Source: Glebionis coronaria
Lineage: Eukaryota > Streptophyta > Magnoliopsida > Asterales > Asteraceae
DNA: 64,000 nucleotides
Direction of reading: 5' to 3'
Assembly: GCA_025667525.1 (NCBI GenBank)
Contig: CM046878.1
Span: 100,083,237 to 100,147,236, forward strand
Under the pieces are notes generated by a model. The model searched no databases and was not told the DNA's origin. It worked only from the letters and a program-made list of their open reading frames with translations. The position numbers and the translations under genes are program-made. Shown piece after piece: positions 34,914 through 45,339 of the stretch; position 1 is the stretch's first letter; every line of letters starts with the position of its first letter.

Positions 34914-35736
34914 AGATTAAGTTTGTAGATGTTCCAGAAATGGACTATAAATCAGCAGACAAGCCTCATCCACATGGCGAGATTTATGTAAGAGGGCCGA
35001 CTGTGTACTAGGGCTATTATAAAGATGAAGCACAAACGTACGTCTCTATTATCTATCATGTTACCTTTCTTTATCTTAGGTTGTTAGAGGTTGCAACTTC
35101 GATCTTTTTACTTATGAACATGCTTATTTGGGTTGTGGTTTATCTTTAACGGGTCAAACAGGTTGTTTAGAAATTAGCTACAAGGGAAGATAAAAGGGTG
35201 TAATTCGCCCCCGAAGTGTATTTTCTTTCCATGAATCCTCTTAATCATTGTGTTTAGGAAATGACATAAATTTTGCAATCATATCAACTGTATTTAAAAA
35301 CTTCAAACGGTTTGGACTAAATTTGCTTCAGGTCAACCCTACACTTTATGACCCCTAATCAGCCCCGCCCGTTTTGCCCTCTCTAAATTGTGATATAGGT
35401 TCACTAATCTGAGTATATGTTCTTCAATCAATCAGGAGATATATGATTGATGAAGATGGATGGCTGCATACATGAGATATAGGGATGTGGTTACCTCAAG
35501 GTCGCCTAAAGATAATTGATAGGTAATCACAGAATTAACGGTAATATTACAATATGTGATGATACGCAGTTGATAATATTTGGTGAGTTGAAATATGTAA
35601 AAAGCTACTTGTAATTAGTTATTTTATGTTAGGAAGAAGAATATTTTCAAATTGGCACAGGGTGAATATGTAGCTCCGAAGAAAATTGAGAATGTATATG
35701 TCAACTGCAAGTTTGTTGCTCAGTGCTTTGTCTATG
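34914..35736 (+). pseudogene. Captured long-chain acyl-CoA synthetase fragment (three exons, two stops)
   Basis: Exon a (34914-35037) encodes FVDVPEMDYKSADKPHPHGE and YVRGPTVY. Exon b (35436-35522) encodes MIDEDGWLHT and DIGMWLPQGRLKIIDR. Exon c (35633-35736) encodes [20 protein letters not shown] and [11 protein letters not shown]. These match the AMP-binding domain of plant LACS enzymes, closest by recall to peroxisomal LACS6/LACS7. All splice borders are AG/GT and phases join. TAG at 35009-35011 replaces a Phe/Gln-Gly region codon and TGA at 35473-35475 replaces Gly of HTGD. Retained introns show a DNA-level copy. Less than a fifth of the enzyme is present, so no activity is expected. Confidence 0.9.
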
Positions 35737-36013
35737 GTATTGTAATCTTCTTTTCATTTATTTTCGTTCCTTGTATCTATGTTTTCTAGTTCGCTAGAGC
35801 TAGCAAAATGGTGGGCGAAAACTTCTGAGAACGGGCAAATGGCAACTTTTTATATTGGTTGGGTTGACCCGAAAAGTATTTACATTACAGTAGTGTAATA
35901 CATTAGAATACGTTTTTAGGGGGCCGTATGCGTCAAACTTATATTTTGGAGAGCGTCGGACCCATTTGACCCGTTTCTTTATTAGCGACTCTCTTATTTG
36001 ACCCTTTCTTTGG

Positions 36014-36385
36014 GTTTTATTTCCTACTCATAACATGAAATTTTTTTACACAACACCCTTTTGACAAGAATGCACGACTACCAACAACAACTTAATGCAA
36101 CGCAAACCATAAAATTTTATGCCTAACTATCTACTTCTCGTTGTGTAGCTTACAAATGGCCATTATTAGCCGTACCTCGTAAGAGCTAAATTTGTATATC
36201 ATTTCGATCACTTCCACATAAAGAGCATAAAGCGGCAAACGTGACACAAACAAATGCACAGAAAGAGATTATCCTTACGCAACTAATCATGATTGTGTTG
36301 CTTAATTCGTGCAACAAACTAGTTGCGTTTTATTTCCTACTCAGAACATGAATTTATTTTTTACGCAACATCCTTTTGACAAGCA
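36014..36385. repeat. Direct duplication of about 55 bp inside Harbinger element
   Basis: TTTTATTTCCTACTCATAAC at about 36017 and TTTTATTTCCTACTCAGAAC at about 36328 begin two similar blocks, each ending near CCTTTTGACAAG. They are about 310 bases apart. They flank sequence with no other recognised feature, so this may be an old insertion scar. Confidence 0.6.
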
Positions 36386-36967
36386 AACACACTCCAAACT
36401 GATCATCTACTTTAAATAAGCACTTAAATAAGCACTTATTTTAGTTAAGCACTTAAATAAGAAATCCCAAACACCAAAGATCTTGGCATATCATTAAAAC
36501 ATATTTAAGACATTAATAAGGTACAAATATCTAATTTCTAAGATACCCACAACCTAATATATCATGGGTTTTGTTCAAAACCTCGTTTATAAACATACCC
36601 ACAAAAACAAAATAATCAAAGAGAATCCTTACCTTTTATTGTGATTTGAGGCGGCTAGGAAGATGGTGGCCGCCGACGGATAGACTGGTGGTCAGCGGCG
36701 TATAGGCTGGTGGCCGTCGGCTGAGATGAGGTGGTGGTGGGAGGTGAGATGAGGTGGTGGTGGGAGGTGAGATGAGGTGATGGTGAAAAGAGAATAGATA
36801 CAAAGAGGTGAGAAGACGAAGAAGTTGTCTGTAATTTAGAAGAAGTGAAAAGAGCTTATAGCCTCTTTTCTCTGCAAAAAAACAAACAAGAAAGTCTGTC
36901 CGCCTGCAGACAAAAGAGCGAATGCAGAGGCTAGAAGAGCTTTTTGAAAAAAACAAAAAAGGCCTTA

Positions 36968-38047
36968 GTATATCCGGGATTGAAAAAAATTATCAAATCA
37001 TACAATCGTCCGTACACCATACCGGCTACAAGACCTTCCTATCAAATTATTCATTCCTTAATTTTATTTTCCACTCTTTTAATATAAATAAAAAAAAGAA
37101 AAGAAAAATCATTTGACTATCCTCTACATCTTCTTACTCTCATGGATAAACCATTTTCCATTGCAGAAAGCCTTCCATATTTTATCATCCTAGTCAAAAT
37201 CAGAGATGGTGTGTTTCGTGGGTTGCTCTTTCAAAGTTCCATCTTTGATTTTTTTTAATTGCTTTACAACTTTGACCAATTTTTGAGATTTTTCTTGTCA
37301 ATTTTGAGTCTTTGCTTTTGACAGGTTGCTTTGATCACAACAATGGTGAAACTCATTTTCTTTGGTGAAACTCCTTTCCTTTACTATTAGATGTTGATTT
37401 TTGTTCGTGTATAAATGAAGAATTTATAAAATATAATTGTTCAAACACATTGTATACATCTTCTAATTTTCTTGATTTGTCAAACTAGGTTAGAAAGAAT
37501 AAAAAAAAAACCATTAGCATTTTAACATAACAAAATGTGGGATGATTGTATAGTTTTACAAACCTTGAAGACACATATATGTGAAAACTACTTTTTTTTC
37601 TTCCATTCCTAAATATAAAACCAAACAATGTTATTGACAATGACTTAAATTCATATTCATTTCAATTCCCTACTAAACCGATTGTTATACCGATAGTCAT
37701 TCATGACAACATACCAAACACACCCTAATTGTATCTGACAGATACTCTTTTACTGGTTTTAACCCGTAATAGATCGATCAAGTCTCATAATGTTAGTAAT
37801 GATGTGACGTAACAATAAAATAAAAGATATCATTGTCCTTTTACGACCTGATAAACAACAAAACTATTTTCGTTACTCTTTTATTTATTTTTAAAATTTA
37901 AATTTTTTATTATTATGGTTTTTTTAATTAATGCATTTGTTTACGTAAAAAGGTTTTGTTAACCAATGATGGTTAAGGTTAGTGGGTAATAAATGAACAC
38001 AAAGTTTTCAAATTAACATTAATGCATTAAATACACATTAATTCTAA
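36968..38047. other. Right arm of outer Harbinger element and spacer
   Basis: 36965-37725 is the right arm of the outer element: AT-rich, non-coding, no gene seen. 37729-38047 is AT-rich spacer up to the Helitron end. No supported feature. Confidence 0.5.
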
Positions 38048-38058
38048 CTAGGCGAATA

Positions 38059-38076
38059 CCCGCGCAAAGCAGCGGG
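38059..38076 (-). terminator. Helitron 1 3'-terminal hairpin
   Basis: Stem CCCGC paired with GCGGG around an 8-base loop, followed on the minus strand seven bases later by the terminal CTAG. This hairpin is the rolling-circle termination signal of Helitrons. Confidence 0.7.
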
Positions 38077-39044
38077 ATTGCCTGGCGACGTATAATTAAC
38101 AATACGATAAATCGATGTACAAATTCGTTCACCTATTGATTGTTTCATAGAAAGATTAAGTAATTGTAACCCGATTATCGAATCTATGACCCAGTGCTCG
38201 AACTCTTGACCCCGTCGTTTTCAACTATGTATTTAAACTTTTGTATATATGAAACAACATTCCTTTACCTAAAAAAAGGCATCAATATGTTACAGAAAGC
38301 CTTGACGTGATCATCACTTTCGGAACAAAATAAAGCAACATGCCTTCACACAATTGAACAACGAAAAGAAATAACATTTAGAGAATAATTCTCAATTCCA
38401 TAAACTCAGTTAAAGAAAGCAAGAACAAGTCAAAAGTACAATTTCTGATATGTACAACTGAAAACAACTACATCGACTCCCAAACGCATAGTGCTGTTCT
38501 TAAACCCATCACCATCCGAAAACAATAAGTGTCTTAAAATAGTCAAGATGCATGAACTAAACGCCAGTAAAAAACAAAAGCAAATCGGATTTTGGTGACG
38601 CTTAATGTAAAATACACCAAAAAGGCTCGCTATAAAATAACCATATCCTAAATATTTCTGTCTTGCTTATAATTAATATACCTCCACAAGTTGTGGCGGA
38701 TCGTCAGAATCTTCACCTTGTAATAACATATTGCATGATTGGAACCTGGATTTGCTAATTAACATACCCGGATCGTCAGAATCTGGATTGCTTTGAGGTA
38801 GTTTTTTTGTTTTTATTTAGCAGCACATTTTGCTTATATTCATTAGGCAAAACCCACCCCTTGTTGGAGTAGATGATCATCGAACCCTCCCCTACCTGCC
38901 TCATTTGATGTAATTTTATTTTATGTTCCTTAAGGCTGAGGCCTACCTCCTTGGAGGTTATATTGCTGCAAGAAAAAAGTTAAAAAAAACTGAAATATCA
39001 GCTTAGGGAAAATAAAATATGCACATGTATGGAAAAAATAAAAG

Positions 39045-39262
39045 TAACCAACTTTTGTCTCAAAATCTTCTCAAACCATATCGAAGTAAAAAAATTATGG
39101 ACACCCGTTATTCAAATCAAACTTTTTTTCTCAAAATCTTCTCAGACCATATCGAAGCAAAAAAAAGATGGACGCCCGTTATTCAAATCCAACTTTTTCT
39201 CTCAAAATCTTCTAAATCCATATCGAAGAAAAAAAATATGGACACTCGTTATTCAAATACCA
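39045..39262. repeat. Three tandem units of about 70 bp
   Basis: Units each contain TCTCAAAATCTTCT, then CCATATCGAAG, an A-run, and GTTATTCAAAT, with point and A-run length differences. They sit inside Helitron 1. The overlapping plus-strand frames at 39019-39295 are repeat artefacts. Confidence 0.85.
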
Positions 39263-39284
39263 AGTTTTATAAATGACACTCCTG

Positions 39285-40510
39285 CTACTTTGTGAATTTG
39301 ATCCGCTGCAAGCATTATTTCTTGGAAAGGCAAGGGAGCTTCTGGGAGCTTGCGCATCCCGTAACCTATTTTGTTGACTTCCAACAGCCATGTTTCCCGT
39401 TGATATACTGCTACTGTTACGTTTATCCATCAGCGAGAAGCTAAAGGGGAAGTACTTACCCAAAAAAGATACATGTTTCTTAGTACTGTAATTGGTCTTC
39501 ATCATGAGTCGATGATCTTGAAAATGGGATAGTCGGCTGCCACCACTTGCCCATTACTTGCTGAAAGGAAAGAAGTAATCAAATTAGTTGTGAGTACATA
39601 ACTGATGATATATTCATGTTTTAAGTGTATCTTTAAGAATATCAGATCATATTACATTTCAAAAACATACTTTATGGTTATCTGAATGGATGCATCCATG
39701 TTTGTTGAATTCCTGTTTTGCATCCTTTCAACTTTTCGAAAATATGTATGGCCATATATGCATGGGTATAAGATGAATGCTAAGTAATCTAATGGAACTC
39801 GATTGTATGGCGTTCCCTAAACTTAGTTAAGGTGGATTTGTCAACTGGCTCGCCAAGCTCAATTTTCACAAGACCTTGATTCAAGGTAGTCGTCAATCTC
39901 ATCTTATACTCCCCATACTCCATCCATTTAAGCTAACTTTTGGTTATTACAACACATGCTATTTATACCAGAAATACAACAGAACTTATAAACAATATGA
40001 CGCTAAAAGTTTTTTCAGCCGAGGCAATAAGATCGATACCGCATTGAGATATTTCAAAGATAAGTCCATAAGCTATAAGATCACTGCTTTCGACCTAAAA
40101 CAAGGATGAGGAGATATTTAAGTATTTATAAAAGTAAGGTAAGACAAAAAGTAAAGATTATGGATGCTTACAGTTCCATGTAAAGATGATGTTACAGCAA
40201 CATTGGTAACTGAACTGGTTCTCATGTTAGCATGGACAGGTGGTCCAAACCCTGATGACAGTCTTGTCGAATGAGATAAACATAAATAATTACTTAAATA
40301 CTTCTTTAAATTGTAAGACATGTTTTGGTCACAAGTCAACAACTCACTTACCTCTGAGATATGGTCTTTTCTGAGTCAATAAACGCCCACTACAGATGAA
40401 AAGGGTGTCTTTTGTATCTATCTACAAATGCAGCATACAACATAATTTGTGTCTTTCCGCCTTGAGGATGCTTATTGTCTCCCTTTTCAAGCACATTCAC
40501 TATCTGCAAA
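39285..40510 (-). other. Possible captured exon fragments in Helitron 1
   Basis: On the minus strand several short codon-like stretches have splice-like borders. About 40365-40502 follows TTTGCAG and encodes IVNVLEKGDNKHPQGGKTQI. About 40170-40290 encodes LSSGFGPPVHANMRTSS. About 39490-39560 follows CAG and encodes NGQVVAADYPIFKIIDS. About 39280-39480 is Ser-rich (RSSLAFPRNNACSGSNSQ). At least one in-frame stop is present (in 40365-40502). I do not recognise the source gene. Capture by the Helitron is an inference from pattern. Confidence 0.35.
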
Positions 40511-41435
40511 CAACATACAATAGTATGTAAGAATATCAAGACTAAATTAAATTCATTTGTCCTCATTACAGAAATATCAATGTGAAACTAATTTTTTGAT
40601 AAATTTTTCACAAGTATAATTACTTATAATTCCTTCAAGCATCTTTAGAAGAGCTTGTTAAAATACCTAACCAAAGACATCTTTGCTAATGTTTAAGCTT
40701 TCTGCCTATAATATTAAACATAAAAATTAAATTTCGTCAAAGTGTGAAGGGCTAAGAAAAATAGTCCAAACAATGACAAAAATGACTGAAAGCCATAATA
40801 CCTTTTACTTATTATCGACTTCATCAATATAAACCAATACTAATTCAAATGAGAACAAAAAAGTCACAATCAAATAGACAAACCTGACTGAAGAACGATT
40901 GTCACCTTAATCTAAATTCAAAATCAATTCCAAATAAAAAAAGACTAAAAAGAAAACATCGAGTTACCTTTTTCTTGTCCATCATTGTCATCTTCAATAT
41001 CATCTCTTCTACAAACCATCATTAGCGAACCACCATCACCGCCATATAAAAACTAACCAAAACCATGCTAAAAAAAGAATCAATATTTTTTGTTCTAAAA
41101 AAACAACCGTGTACCAAACCTCCTAGATAAATCAAACCATCGACCAGACACATCAATCAACCATCAATGTTGGCGAAGATGGTGGCAATAGCGGATCTGG
41201 TGGCAATCGTGGCGGCTATGATATTTAGAGAGAAAGAGGCATTTGGTTTTTGTGAGGATTAGGGTTTTTGTTTATATGACATGTGACAGCTATTAACATT
41301 AATAAGATTTTCAACTCTTCAAACTCTGAATTAAAAGTAGTAATCAACATTTCCTTAGTTAGCATGTTTTTTAATATTTCTTTAATTAAGGAGTTTTTCA
41401 ACATTCAACAATTGGGATACACCCTTTATAGGGTA

Positions 41436-42118
41436 CTAGACGAGTACCCGCGCATAGCGGCGGAAATTGTCTAGCAACAGATAATTAACACGATGCGATA
41501 TTGTGGTAAGTGTTTCGGTGAAGTTCAAAATATAACGTCAAAAGATTAAACTTTTATTTCAAAGCGTTGTAACATGTTATAATTCAAAATATCTTATAAG
41601 TATGTTTCAATTGGATGAAAGGGTGCCATTTGTTTAATTAACGAAAGTTTATATCTTTTTTAATGAATAAGATTTGCATGTAATAGTTTTTAATGGGACC
41701 CACATTTTTCAAGCATTCAACATTTTCAACTTTCAACCAAAGGGATACACCATTTATAATGTAATATAAATATACATTAGTGGGACCCACATTTTTCCAG
41801 CATTCAACATTTTCAACTTTCAACCAAAGGATACACCCTTTATAATGTAGTATAGATATAGATTAGTGGGACCCACATTTTTCAACCATTCAACATTTTC
41901 AACTTTCAACCAAAGGGATACACCCTTTATAATGTAGTATAGATATAGATTAGTGGGACCCATATTTTTCAACCATTCAACATTTTCAACTTTCAACCAA
42001 AGGGATACACCCTTTATAATGCAGTATAGATATAGATTAGTGGGACCCATATTTTTCAACCATTCAACATTTTCAACTTTCAACCAAAGGGATACACCCT
42101 TTATAATGTAGTATAGAT
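41436..42118 (-). mobile_element. Non-autonomous Helitron 2 with repeated 5' ends
   Basis: The minus strand ends with CTAG at 41436-41439 followed by T, after a CCGC/GCGG hairpin (41448-41460). It begins with TCTATACTACATTATAAAGG at 42118, preceded by A, so insertion was between A and T. The 3' end is clearly related to that of Helitron 1 (both read GCGCGGGTAxTCG before CTAG). Nearly two thirds of the 683 bp consists of repeated 5'-end modules. No coding capacity. Confidence 0.8.
41690..42118. repeat. Five tandem units, each with a Helitron 5' end
   Basis: Units of about 85 bp start near 41692, 41779, 41865, 41952 and 42038. Each carries GTGGGACCCA, TTCAACATTTTCAACTTTCA and GGGATACACCCTTTATAATG followed by GTAGTATAGA or a variant, which is the inverse of a Helitron 5' terminus. 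The last three are almost identical and the first is most diverged. Minus-strand frames 41638-42083 are repeat artefacts. Confidence 0.85.
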
Positions 42119-42679
42119 AAAATTATGTTTATATATAGTAATTTATAAGTTTACTTAATACGTATTTAATGTATTTTAATATTAATTTAAAAAGTTTATT
42201 TTCTTTTATTGTTAACTAACCTCTACCTAATAGGTATTGGTTAGGAAAACCCTTAATAAAATTATGAAATTTTTTAAAGCGTTTTTGAAGTGTTTTTAAT
42301 TAAAAAAACTATGTGTTTTGCTATGTTTATCCATGCGTTTAAAAACTTTTTCTATAAATGTTAAAAAAAACGCATAAAATATATTTTTAAAATAACATGA
42401 TAATACATTTTTTTAAACACGCATAAAAAACATTTTATGCGCCTTTTTACATTTCTTCACCGTGAAATCTTGAAGTTTTGTATGTGTTTTTTTATAAAAA
42501 TTTGAAGTTTTATACGTTTTTTTGAAAATTTTATTTCATTATATAAAAAAATTGATTTTTACAGAGAAACCCATATAAAACTTCAAAATCTTCTTTAGAA
42601 GATTCAATTTAAAAAAAGAAAAAAAATAAGAACATCAAAAATTCATAAACAAAACGCATAAAATAGTTTAAGATTTCAC
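42119..42679. other. AT-rich spacer
   Basis: No gene or element ends recognised. Short words such as ACGCATAAAA and TTTTTTAT recur on both strands around 42290-42660, which may be a decayed MITE. Confidence 0.4.
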
Positions 42680-42692
42680 ATTAAATTTTATG

Positions 42693-42968
42693 AAGTGTAA
42701 CTCAGTTGGATGGATGCATTTGGTTATAGTCTTCATGTGGGGAGGTTAGGGGTTCGACTCCTGTCATTCCCCATGTGGGGGATTTTTTCAGAATTGGCAG
42801 CCGGGTTTGAATCCCGTCGCAATGCCTTGAAGCCCCTTAATGGGAAACTGGATGGCTAGCATGGGGTTGATATTCTCTTTGTGAGATCATTCGAACTCGG
42901 GTTGAGAGACTTGGTGCTTCGGTGGCACACAAGATACTCCGCTGCACCAAACTGCCGTTAAAAAAAAT
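42693..42968 (+). mobile_element. tRNA-derived SINE with 13-bp target duplication
   Basis: The head has a pol III A-box-like GTAACTCAGTTGGATGG and a B-box GGTTCGACTCC about 40 bases later. A unique body follows, ending GCCGTT and an A-run. ATTAAATTTTATG flanks both sides (42680-42692 and 42969-42981), the mark of LINE-type target-primed insertion. It is not a functional tRNA gene. Confidence 0.88.
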
Positions 42969-43126
42969 ATTAAATTTTATGGAAAAGGCTCAAAACTTTA
43001 TAATTTTTTTTTACAAAAAACGCACAAATAAACACAACAAAGCGCATAATCAAATCAAACCGGACTAAAAAAAACAGACCAAAAATCGAATGCGACTAAA
43101 ACCAAGTATGTATTTTCTTTAATCAA

Positions 43127-43813
43127 TCCAAGTATGTTAAAGAAATGCTAAAGAAATTTGGATTAGAAGACTCTAGACCTATGAAGACCCCTATGGCCTC
43201 GGATGCTAAACTCACTGTAGATAGACAACACCAAATATAGAGGTATGATTGGTAGTTTGTTGTACCTAACGGCAAGTCGACCGGATATCATGTTTAGTGT
43301 TTGCCTTTGTGCTCGCTTCGAAGAGGCTCCCGAAACCATAGTATACGGTGACTCGGATCATGTGGGAGACTATGTGGAGCGGAAAAGCACTAGTGGAGTT
43401 TGTACCTTCATGGGTTGTTGCTTAACTTCTTGGTTCTCCAAGAAACAAACCGCTCTTGCTATATCCACCATGGAAGCCGAGTATGTGAGCGCTAGAAAAG
43501 CTTGTCAACAAGCTCTATGAATGAAGCAAGCGTTTGTTGATTACGACATTACGGGATTACACTCAATGATGTTCCCATCATGTGTGATAATAAGGGTGCA
43601 ATAGGCCTTAGTAAGAATCCCGTGCAACATTCGCGAACTAAGCACATAGAGATTCGTCACCATTTCCTTAGGGATAATGTTCAAAAGGGGAACATTTCAA
43701 TTGAGAAGGTACCCTCGGTAGAAAACTTAGTCGGCATCTTCACTAAGACACTTAAGAGGGAACCTTTTAATTACTTGCGTTTAGGTCTAGGTTTAATAGA
43801 ACATATACCTTAA
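43127..43813 (+). pseudogene. Ty1/copia RT end and RNase H (internal deletion)
   Basis: Starts in the thumb of reverse transcriptase (KYVKEMLKKFGLEDSRPMKT), shifts frame near 43235, then MIGSLLYLTASRPDIMFSVC. After LCARF about 60 residues are missing and the text resumes with VYGDSDHVGDYVERKSTSGV, the RNase H domain with its Asp-Ser-Asp motif. A stop follows QQAL. The last piece (43580-43813) has MCDNKGAIGLSKNPVQHSRT and RTKHIEIRHHF and ends pol. The SIRE/Maximus lineage is likely from the FNYLRLGLGxxEHIP ending (recall). Inactive. Confidence 0.9.
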
Positions 43814-45322
43814 TTGCGCTTTTTCTTAATCGAGTTTTTTTTTCTCTATTGAGTCTTTTCTTTCTTTCAGTTATTGAGTCTATTAAACTCTTTTTGAAAA
43901 ATTCTCTTCTCTTTTTCAAATATCTCAAAGTACTTTTGAAAATGGTCGAGAAATGTTTTTGCATTGTTAATTCAATCTAAAAACGTTTTTCATGGCTTCT
44001 TGCTATTGATATCGAGCATACATAATTCATATGTATGAGTCTCTCAAATATAGCAAGAACAACATTAAACAATGGAGGATCATTGTGTCATGACTATGTG
44101 TCTAGATTAACATACCTCCGACATCAATTTTATTTTAAATCCATGTATTTTGGTCAAAGTCGTGTTTGTTGAGTTCTTGTGTGTTTCTTAGTCTATTATT
44201 GCTTTTAAGCATGTCTCTATGATTAGTTAGACTGGAAAATTAGGATTTGCTGAATTGGAAAATTCTCCTTATCCCCTAAAAACCACCCTCTGTGGACGGT
44301 TCTTTAATTATCCCACTGTTCATTATCATTAAGGTACCGCATGCAGAGATAAAGAACCGCAGGCATCAGCCTACGAATTTGAGTTTTCTGTAACTCCAAA
44401 TTTGCTCCAACACTTTTTGGAATCTTTATTTCAAACCTTTGACCACCCCAAAATTATCGTGTGCTTATTCTACTTAACCCTGAGCATTTTGCATCATTTT
44501 CTCAAATCAAAATGTCTTATTCATCAAATGAAAGCCTTGATTCTCCTCCATTTTCTCCAATTGCTTTCAACCCAAATTCACCCAAGAACACATTCAATCA
44601 AATTTCTTCTCCTTCTAAGAAAATTTATTTTAGAAACACCCATTCCACCACTACCATCTTGTATTATTTCTCATTCACATGATAATGTCATGCATCATGA
44701 AACATATTCTCATTGTTGTCAATATCAGCATCTTGCTATGGCTCATATCTATGAGGAGTTGATCTACATCAAAAGTCTCCTAATCAAGCCTCCCTTTCAC
44801 TATGACTATGAAATTATAGCCAAGCCACCACCACCTCCTCCTGCCACCACCTTGTCTTTTATTTAAGCATGTGGATTTTTTATTTCTAAGACATCTAATT
44901 CAAGCAAATATTAGATTTCTAGTTTAAATAGGATTCGATTTATGCTTTTCTTTAGGCTTGCGTTTCATACATCTTTGTATGACTTGTTTCCTTGTATCTT
45001 TTCATGTTTTTAACATGACTTATTATGGATCTTGGTTCTCTTTATCTTCTCTTCTTATTTCTCTTATCGTGTGAACATTGATATATATTGTTGGGTGTTT
45101 CTTTTCTTCTTCTAACCCTTCTATGTAGCTTGTCACCATAGCTCGATTTCTTAGTGCCCCAAGCAAGGGGGAGTAAGCACCGAGGGGGAGCATTTGTAAA
45201 GTCCGATTCTTCTCTTCTACAAAGACTTTTTCAACCTTTTTGCTTCGACAAAGGGGGATAAATGAAATAAACTCGTCTTCCAAAATCTTGTTTTTCATGT
45301 GATTTAGTTTATGTATAGTCGG
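43814..45322 (+). other. 3' non-pol region of copia element
   Basis: Between pol and the 3' LTR lie about 1.5 kb, as in SIRE-type elements. A frame at 44511-44680 (MSYSSNESLDSPPFSPIAFN) is Ser/Pro-rich and a longer frame at 44402-44866 overlaps it. Neither has a signal peptide or membrane pattern that would support an envelope-like protein. G-rich words (AAGCAAGGGGGAGTAAGC, about 45160) may be secondary polypurine tracts. Confidence 0.45.
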
Positions 45323-45339
45323 AATAAAAAAAGGGAGAT
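45323..45339 (+). other. Polypurine tract of copia element
   Basis: AATAAAAAAAGGGAGAT lies directly before TGTTAATGC. This is the usual arrangement next to a copia 3' LTR and sets the LTR start at 45340. Confidence 0.65.

Larger units (their letters stand above)
31873..36964. mobile_element. Inner PIF/Harbinger element carrying a host gene fragment (5.1 kb)
   Basis: A 5092 bp element with ends GGCTTCGTTTATTTTTTCAG at the left and an inverse GGCC...CTTTTTTG end at the right, flanked by TTA on both sides (31870-31872 and 36965-36967). It holds a PIF/Harbinger transposase pseudogene on the minus strand (32240-33290), a mosaic of short repeats (34018-34570), and three exons of a long-chain acyl-CoA synthetase on the plus strand (34914-35736). 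The MITE in the PEX19 intron has the same two ends. It was inserted into the outer element. Confidence 0.85.
31799..37725. mobile_element. Outer PIF/Harbinger (Tourist-like) element, split by inner element
   Basis: Inverted ends GGGTACGTTTGGT (31799) and the inverse of GGGTGTGTTTGGT (ending 37725), flanked on both sides by TAA (31796-31798 and 37726-37728). A three-base TAA/TTA duplication and this terminus are hallmarks of the superfamily. Its own sequence is 31799-31872 plus 36965-37725, about 835 bp in all. The middle is a younger element (31873-36964). Subterminal sequence is also inverted between arms (ACCGATTG words near both ends). Confidence 0.8.
38048..41435 (-). mobile_element. Non-autonomous Helitron 1
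   Basis: The minus strand ends in CTAG (38048-38051) followed by T. It is preceded by a hairpin with CCCGC/GCGGG stem (38059-38076), the classic Helitron 3' terminus. The other end lies near 41410-41435, where the minus strand reads TATAAAGGGTGTATCC as in the 5' ends of Helitron 2. It abuts or overlaps the 3' terminus of Helitron 2 there. No Rep/helicase gene is present. The 3.4 kb interior has a tandem repeat and exon-like pieces. The exact 5' base is uncertain because the two elements touch. Confidence 0.7.

Noticed and set aside
27164..35736. A peroxisomal gene cluster formed by PEX19 and the LACS6/7-like fragment
   Set aside because: The LACS piece is a three-exon pseudogene inside a transposon on the opposite strand; the shared organelle is most simply coincidence.
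36636..36956. Minus-strand frame of 106 codons with a Pro/His-rich tail
   Set aside because: It starts in the Harbinger terminal repeat and runs through GGTGGTGGGAGGTGAGATGA tandem units; no domain.
39019..39295. Two overlapping plus-strand frames with three repeats
   Set aside because: They follow a 70-bp tandem repeat whose units happen to lack stops in two frames.
41638..42083. Minus-strand frames with repeating KVENVEWLKNMGPTNLYLY
   Set aside because: Translation of the repeated Helitron 5' ends, not a repeat protein.
42693..42800. Possible tRNA gene (A and B boxes)
   Set aside because: Part of a SINE with A-tail and target duplication, and it does not fold into a complete tRNA. The same applies to 59663-59760.
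44402..44866. Envelope-like gene of the copia element
   Set aside because: The frames are short, overlap each other and lack a signal peptide or membrane-anchor pattern; position alone is not enough.
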